Position numbers and translations under genes: made by a program. DNA of 64,000 nt from Halomonas ventosae. GTDB taxonomy: Bacteria > Pseudomonadota > Gammaproteobacteria > Pseudomonadales > Halomonadaceae. This document shows, in pieces, positions 60,666 to 64,000 of the stretch. The DNA is taken from positions 1 to 64,000 of the forward strand of contig NZ_SNZJ01000018.1 of the NCBI RefSeq assembly GCF_004363555.1. Direction: 5' to 3'. Each line of letters begins with the position of its first letter. Position 1 is the stretch's first letter. The notes below the pieces were generated by a model, which worked only from the letters and a program-made list of their open reading frames with translations, searched no databases and was not told the origin of the DNA.

Positions 60666-61355
60666 TCAGCCCTTGGCGGAGAACCGGTAGCCGGTGCCAC
60701 GCACGGTCTGGATCAGCTGGTGATGGGGCTCGCCCAGCGCCTTGCGCAGGCGGCGGATATGCACGTCCACGGTACGCTCCTCGACATAGACATTGCCGCC
60801 CCACACCTGGTCGAGCAGTTGCCCGCGGGTGTAGGCGCGCTCCTGGTGGGTCATGAAGAACTGCAGCAGGCGGTACTCGGTGGGCCCCATCTCCAGCGAG
60901 CGGCCATCGACGCTGACCCGGTGGCTGACCGGGTCGAGCAGCAGCCCGGCGACCTCCACCGGGTCCTCGATGCCCCGCGGCGTGGCACGGCGCAGCACCG
61001 CCTTGAGGCGCGCCACCAGCTCCCGCGGCGAGAAGGGCTTGGTGATGTAGTCGTCGGCCCCGGCCTCGAGCCCCTGGATCTTGTTGTCCTCCTCGCCCTT
61101 GGCGGTGAGCATGATGATCGGCAGCTCGGCGGTGGCCTCCTCGCGCTTCAGGCGACGCGCCAGCTCGATGCCGCTGGTCCCGGGCATCATCCAGTCGAGC
61201 AGCACCAGGTCGGGCTGGTGGTCGACCACCATGGCGTGGGCATCCTGGGCATTGTCCGCCTCGAGGACGCGATAGTCGGCCATCTCCAGCGCCACCGCGA
61301 TCATCTCGCGGATCGGCGCCTCATCATCGACGATCAGTACGGTCTTGGCGGTCAT
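60666..61355 (-). CDS. phoB: Phosphate regulon response regulator PhoB
   Basis: OmpR-type activator of the Pho regulon. The 229-residue protein has a receiver domain with acidic D10-D11 and the phospho-acceptor D54 in [11 protein letters not shown], plus a C-terminal winged helix (about 130-229) ending [13 protein letters not shown]. The gene is followed within one base by phoR. An array of PhoB repeats at 61374-61424 lies upstream, implying autoregulation. Confidence 0.98.
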   Translation of the reverse strand: MTAKTVLIVDDEAPIREMIAVALEMADYRVLEADNAQDAHAMVVDHQPDLVLLDWMMPGTSGIELARRLKREEATAELPIIMLTAKGEEDNKIQGLEAGADDYITKPFSPRELVARLKAVLRRATPRGIEDPVEVAGLLLDPVSHRVSVDGRSLEMGPTEYRLLQFFMTHQERAYTRGQLLDQVWGGNVYVEERTVDVHIRRLRKALGEPHHQLIQTVRGTGYRFSAKG

Positions 61356-61373
61356 CCCGGAGCCTCGTGGTCA

Positions 61374-61424
61374 ATGACAGATCGATGACGATGACAGCAC
61401 GTCATGATGACAATAGCGTGACAG
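61374..61424 (-). promoter_or_regulatory. PhoB-box array upstream of phoB
   Basis: Read on the plus strand, the heptamers GTGACAG (61418), ATGACAA (61407), ATGACGA (61385) and ATGACAG (61374) are spaced by 11 or 22 bp. They are complements of CTGTCAT-type half-sites and lie on one face of the helix. The position at 61396 (AGCACGT) is degenerate. This fits PhoB autoregulation of phoBR. Confidence 0.8.
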
Positions 61425-61442
61425 CCCCGGCCTGTCGCCCGC

Positions 61443-62339
61443 TCAGCCGCCGTTCACCGTGGGCCACAGGGAGAGCGCGATGCCGGCGAAGACCAGCAGG
61501 CCCGACCAGTGGTTGTTGAGAAAGGCCTGGAAGCAACGGTCCCGGTCCCGCTCGCGGATCAGGAACTGCTGGTGCACGAAGGTCGCCGCCATGGCGGCCA
61601 GCCCCAGCCAGAAGAAGCCCCCCAGCGCCAGCAGCCCGCCGGCCCAGGCCAGCAGCCCCAGGGTCAGGCCCTGTAGCAGGCCGATCATCAGCCGGTCGGC
61701 GCGGCCGAACAGCACCGCGGTGGACTTGATGCCGATCTTCAGGTCGTCGTCGCGGTCGACCATGGCGTACTCGGTGTCGTAGGCCACGGTCCAGGCCACG
61801 TTGGCGGCGAAGAGCAGCCAGGCGACCGGCGGCAATGTGCCCAGCACGGCACCGAAGGCCATGGGGATTGCCCAGGAGAAGGCCGCGCCGAGGAAGGCCT
61901 GGGGCAGGTGGGTGTAGCGCTTCATGAAGGGGTAGATGAAGGCCAGGATCACCCCCACCACCGAGAGTATCACCGTGAAGAGGTTGGTGAACCAGACCAG
62001 CACGAAGGCGGCCATCACCAGCATCAGGAACAGCGCCTGGGCCTCGCCCTCGCTGATCCGGCCGGTGGCCAGGGGGCGGTTCCTGGTGCGCTTGACGTGG
62101 CCGTCGAAGTGGCGGTCGGCATAGTCGTTGACCACGCAGCCGGCGGCACGCATCAGGTAGACCCCGGCCACGAAGATCAGCAGCACCTTGCGGCCGGGGA
62201 TACCCTCGGCGGCGATCCACAGGGCCCAGAGGGTGGGCCACATCAGCAGCCAGGTGCCGATGGGGCGGTCGAGGCGTGTCAGGTGCAGGAAGTCGGGCAC
62301 CCGGGCCAGGCCCCTGGGGTGCATCAGGGATCGATCCAT
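61443..62339 (-). CDS. ubiA: 4-hydroxybenzoate octaprenyltransferase UbiA
   Basis: Membrane prenyltransferase that joins the polyprenyl tail to 4-hydroxybenzoate in ubiquinone synthesis. The 298-residue protein has about eight hydrophobic segments and two Asp-rich motifs, [15 protein letters not shown] (about 84-98) and [17 protein letters not shown]. The start is [15 protein letters not shown]. It follows ubiC by 41 bp on the same strand and sits next to phoB, as in Pseudomonas. Confidence 0.97.
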   Translation of the reverse strand: MDRSLMHPRGLARVPDFLHLTRLDRPIGTWLLMWPTLWALWIAAEGIPGRKVLLIFVAGVYLMRAAGCVVNDYADRHFDGHVKRTRNRPLATGRISEGEAQALFLMLVMAAFVLVWFTNLFTVILSVVGVILAFIYPFMKRYTHLPQAFLGAAFSWAIPMAFGAVLGTLPPVAWLLFAANVAWTVAYDTEYAMVDRDDDLKIGIKSTAVLFGRADRLMIGLLQGLTLGLLAWAGGLLALGGFFWLGLAAMAATFVHQQFLIRERDRDRCFQAFLNNHWSGLLVFAGIALSLWPTVNGG

Positions 62340-62380
62340 CTCTACCTCGTACCTCGTGAAGTCGTCGGTTGGCCCAGAGC

Positions 62381-62917
62381 CTAGCGCGAAGGCAGCCCGA
62401 GGTCATCCGCCATGCGCTCGAGGAAGAACTCCTGAACCAGCAAGGCGAAGCGTCGGTGGCGGAACAGCGAGCGGCGCGCCCAGGGACCCGAGGCGGCGTG
62501 GAAGGGGGCCGGGTCGGCACTGACCTCGAGGGGACCGCGCTCCAGGTCCGGCTGGCGGAACAGCCAGCTGCCGAGCGAGCGCTCGCCCAGGCGGTCGAGC
62601 CGCTGGCCGTGCAGCCCGGAGAGCGGCACCACCGAGCGCGCCACCACCCAGGGGCGCTCGTCGAGGCACAGCGCCACCTCGCGCAGCCAGGCATGGCGGG
62701 CCGGGGGCAGGCCCAGGGCCAGCGCCTCGTCGCGACGCGGCCGGCCGAGGCGCTGGTCCAGCAGCCGGACCCGGAAGGCCCGCTGGCCGCCGGCGCTGAT
62801 TAGCCGGGCGGTAAGCGAGTCGCGGGAAGCCACCCACTGCCACCAGGCTGCGCTCATGGCAGGCCGCGCCGCCGCCAGGGGGCGCCAGCGGGGATCGCTT
62901 CCCGGGCCGTTGCTCAC
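62381..62917 (-). CDS. ubiC: Chorismate pyruvate-lyase UbiC
   Basis: Converts chorismate to 4-hydroxybenzoate and pyruvate, the first ubiquinone step. The 178-residue protein is slightly longer than E. coli UbiC (165). It has [20 protein letters not shown] (about 80-99), with the active-site Arg/Glu pattern, and the end [24 protein letters not shown] in parts. It is transcribed with ubiA and divergent from the reductase gene. Confidence 0.92.
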   Translation of the reverse strand: MSNGPGSDPRWRPLAAARPAMSAAWWQWVASRDSLTARLISAGGQRAFRVRLLDQRLGRPRRDEALALGLPPARHAWLREVALCLDERPWVVARSVVPLSGLHGQRLDRLGERSLGSWLFRQPDLERGPLEVSADPAPFHAASGPWARRSLFRHRRFALLVQEFFLERMADDLGLPSR

Positions 62918-62994
62918 CGTCTCTCTCCGCGTCGATTTCGAGGGCGGCTAGTGTACCATGCTGCCCCATCACCCTTACCCGATCGATGAGGCCT

Positions 62995-64000
62995 ATGAGC
63001 GCTCCCCTTACCATCATCGGCTCCGGCATGGCGGGTTTGGGCCTGCTGCGCCAGCTGCGCGCGCAGGACCCGGCGCGACCGATGACGCTGATCAGCGCCG
63101 ACAGCGGCGATGACTATTCCAAGCCACTGCTCTCCACCGGGTTCGCCAAGCGCCTGCCGCCGCAGCGCCTGGCGGCCCGCTCGGCCCTGGCGGTCGCCGA
63201 CGAGCTTGGCGCCGTGGTGCGCACCCACACCCGGGTGGAGGCCATCGACCCGGTGGCGCGCACCCTGACCATCGGCAGCGAGACCCTGCCCTGGAGCGAG
63301 CTGGTGCTGGCCACCGGCGCCGCGCCGGTCCGCCCCTTCCGGGTGCCCGACGCCGTGGCCGGCCGGGTCTTCAGCGTCAATGACCTGGACGACTACCGCG
63401 CCTTCCACGCGGTCCTGGAGGCGCTGGGCCGGCCGGCACGCGTGGCGATCATCGGCGTTGGCCTGGTGGGCTGCGAGTTCGCCAACGACCTCGCCGCCGG
63501 CGGCCACGCCGTGGAGCTGGTCGCCCCGGAGCCGGCCCCCCTGCCGCGCCTGGTGCCGGAGCCCCTGGGACGCGCCCTGGGCGAGGCCTTCCAGGAGGCC
63601 GGCATGGTGCTGCACAGCGGTCGCCAGCTGGTGGCCCTGGGGGCCGACGGCGCCTGTGTCGGCCTGGAACTGGACGATGGCGCCTCGCTGTCAGCCGACC
63701 TGGTGCTGGTGGCCACGGGGCTGCGGCCGCGTACCGCCCTGGCCGAGTCGGCCGGGCTCGAGGTCAGCGAGGCGGGCATCCACACCGACCGGCACCTCGC
63801 CACCTCGATGCCCGGCATCCATGCCCTGGGCGATGCGGCCTGCGTTGATGGCGTCAATGCCATGTACGTGCAGCCGCTGCTGGCCAGCGCCAGGGCCCTG
63901 GCCCACACCCTGACCGGCACCCCCACCGCGGTGACCTATGGCCCCTGGCCGGTGCTGGTCAAGACCCCCCTGCTGCCGGTGGTGGCCCTTCCGCCGGCCC
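62995..64000 (+). CDS. Rubredoxin-NAD(+) reductase-like FAD oxidoreductase (5' part)
   Basis: Flavoprotein of the pyridine nucleotide-disulfide oxidoreductase class, related to rubredoxin/ferredoxin reductases. The visible 335 residues contain the FAD-binding motif IIGSGMAGLGLLRQL (about 7-21) and the YSKPLLSTGFAKR segment. The NAD-binding motif is IIGVGLVGCEFANDLAAGGH and the FAD-closing motif GIHALGDAA. The frame is open to the window end, so it is cut at its 3' end. It diverges from ubiC with 77 bp between. Rubredoxin genes are not seen here. Confidence 0.88.
   Translation, partial: MSAPLTIIGSGMAGLGLLRQLRAQDPARPMTLISADSGDDYSKPLLSTGFAKRLPPQRLAARSALAVADELGAVVRTHTRVEAIDPVARTLTIGSETLPWSELVLATGAAPVRPFRVPDAVAGRVFSVNDLDDYRAFHAVLEALGRPARVAIIGVGLVGCEFANDLAAGGHAVELVAPEPAPLPRLVPEPLGRALGEAFQEAGMVLHSGRQLVALGADGACVGLELDDGASLSADLVLVATGLRPRTALAESAGLEVSEAGIHTDRHLATSMPGIHALGDAACVDGVNAMYVQPLLASARALAHTLTGTPTAVTYGPWPVLVKTPLLPVVALPPA

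Overview
The window is a gene-dense, high-GC stretch of a gammaproteobacterial chromosome around the replication-origin neighbourhood. The proteins and gene order (gyrB-recF-dnaN-dnaA / rpmH-rnpA-yidC-mnmE, mnmG-rsmG-parA-parB-atp operon-glmU-glmS, pst-phoU, phoR-phoB, ubiA-ubiC) resemble Pseudomonas and Oceanospirillales. I infer Halomonadaceae (Halomonas/Chromohalobacter-like). That assignment rests on recognition from the sequence, not on a search.

Layout. 1-860: an octanucleotide tandem repeat, a parS site, gmhB, a bidirectional terminator and a second parS. 858-7092: the minus-strand replication block gyrB, recF (with two parS sites inside its coding sequence), dnaN and dnaA. 7093-7602: DnaA boxes, an AT-rich stretch and the rpmH promoter. 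7603-11540: rpmH, rnpA, yidC and mnmE on the plus strand, with no yidD. 11501-11625: the last 40 bp of mnmE are repeated once downstream, at the site that SGI1-type islands use for integration. 11649-26114: a block of housekeeping and transport genes (rlmJ, an OmpA-type lipoprotein, hemW, rdgB, a CsgD-like regulator, a truncated kinase-like gene, hemL, thiD, hemJ, a ClC channel, argC, erpA, a polar amino-acid ABC transporter). It separates mnmE from mnmG, which are adjacent in many relatives. 26115-26645: a second DnaA-box-rich, AT-rich intergenic region in front of mnmG. 26646-38176: mnmG, rsmG, parA, parB and the nine-gene ATP synthase operon with a clear sigma-70 promoter. 38282-45810: mgtE, uppP, apbE, glmU, glmS and a DUF72 gene. 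46172-52508: an NSS-type Na+ symporter, a small unknown gene, hexR, uvrD and an orphan TRAP binding protein. 52596-61355: a thioesterase, a PstS-like protein, pstC-pstA-pstB-phoU behind a Pho box, cysZ, and phoB-phoR behind an array of PhoB repeats. 61443-64000: ubiA, ubiC and the 5' part of a rubredoxin-reductase-like gene cut by the window edge.

How it works together. The genes cover replication initiation and segregation (DnaA, DnaN, RecF, GyrB; ParA/ParB and four parS sites within 4 kb), membrane insertion and tRNA modification, proton-driven ATP synthesis, amino-sugar and cell-wall precursor supply (GlmU, GlmS, UppP, GmhB), phosphate uptake and sensing, and haem and quinone synthesis. 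I found no CRISPR array, transposase, integrase, toxin-antitoxin pair, defence system or tRNA/rRNA gene, and nothing I could call a new multi-gene system. The most unusual features are the duplicated mnmE 3' end, the two separated DnaA-box clusters, the missing yidD, a G8 run inside the atp promoter spacer, and the truncated kinase-like gene.
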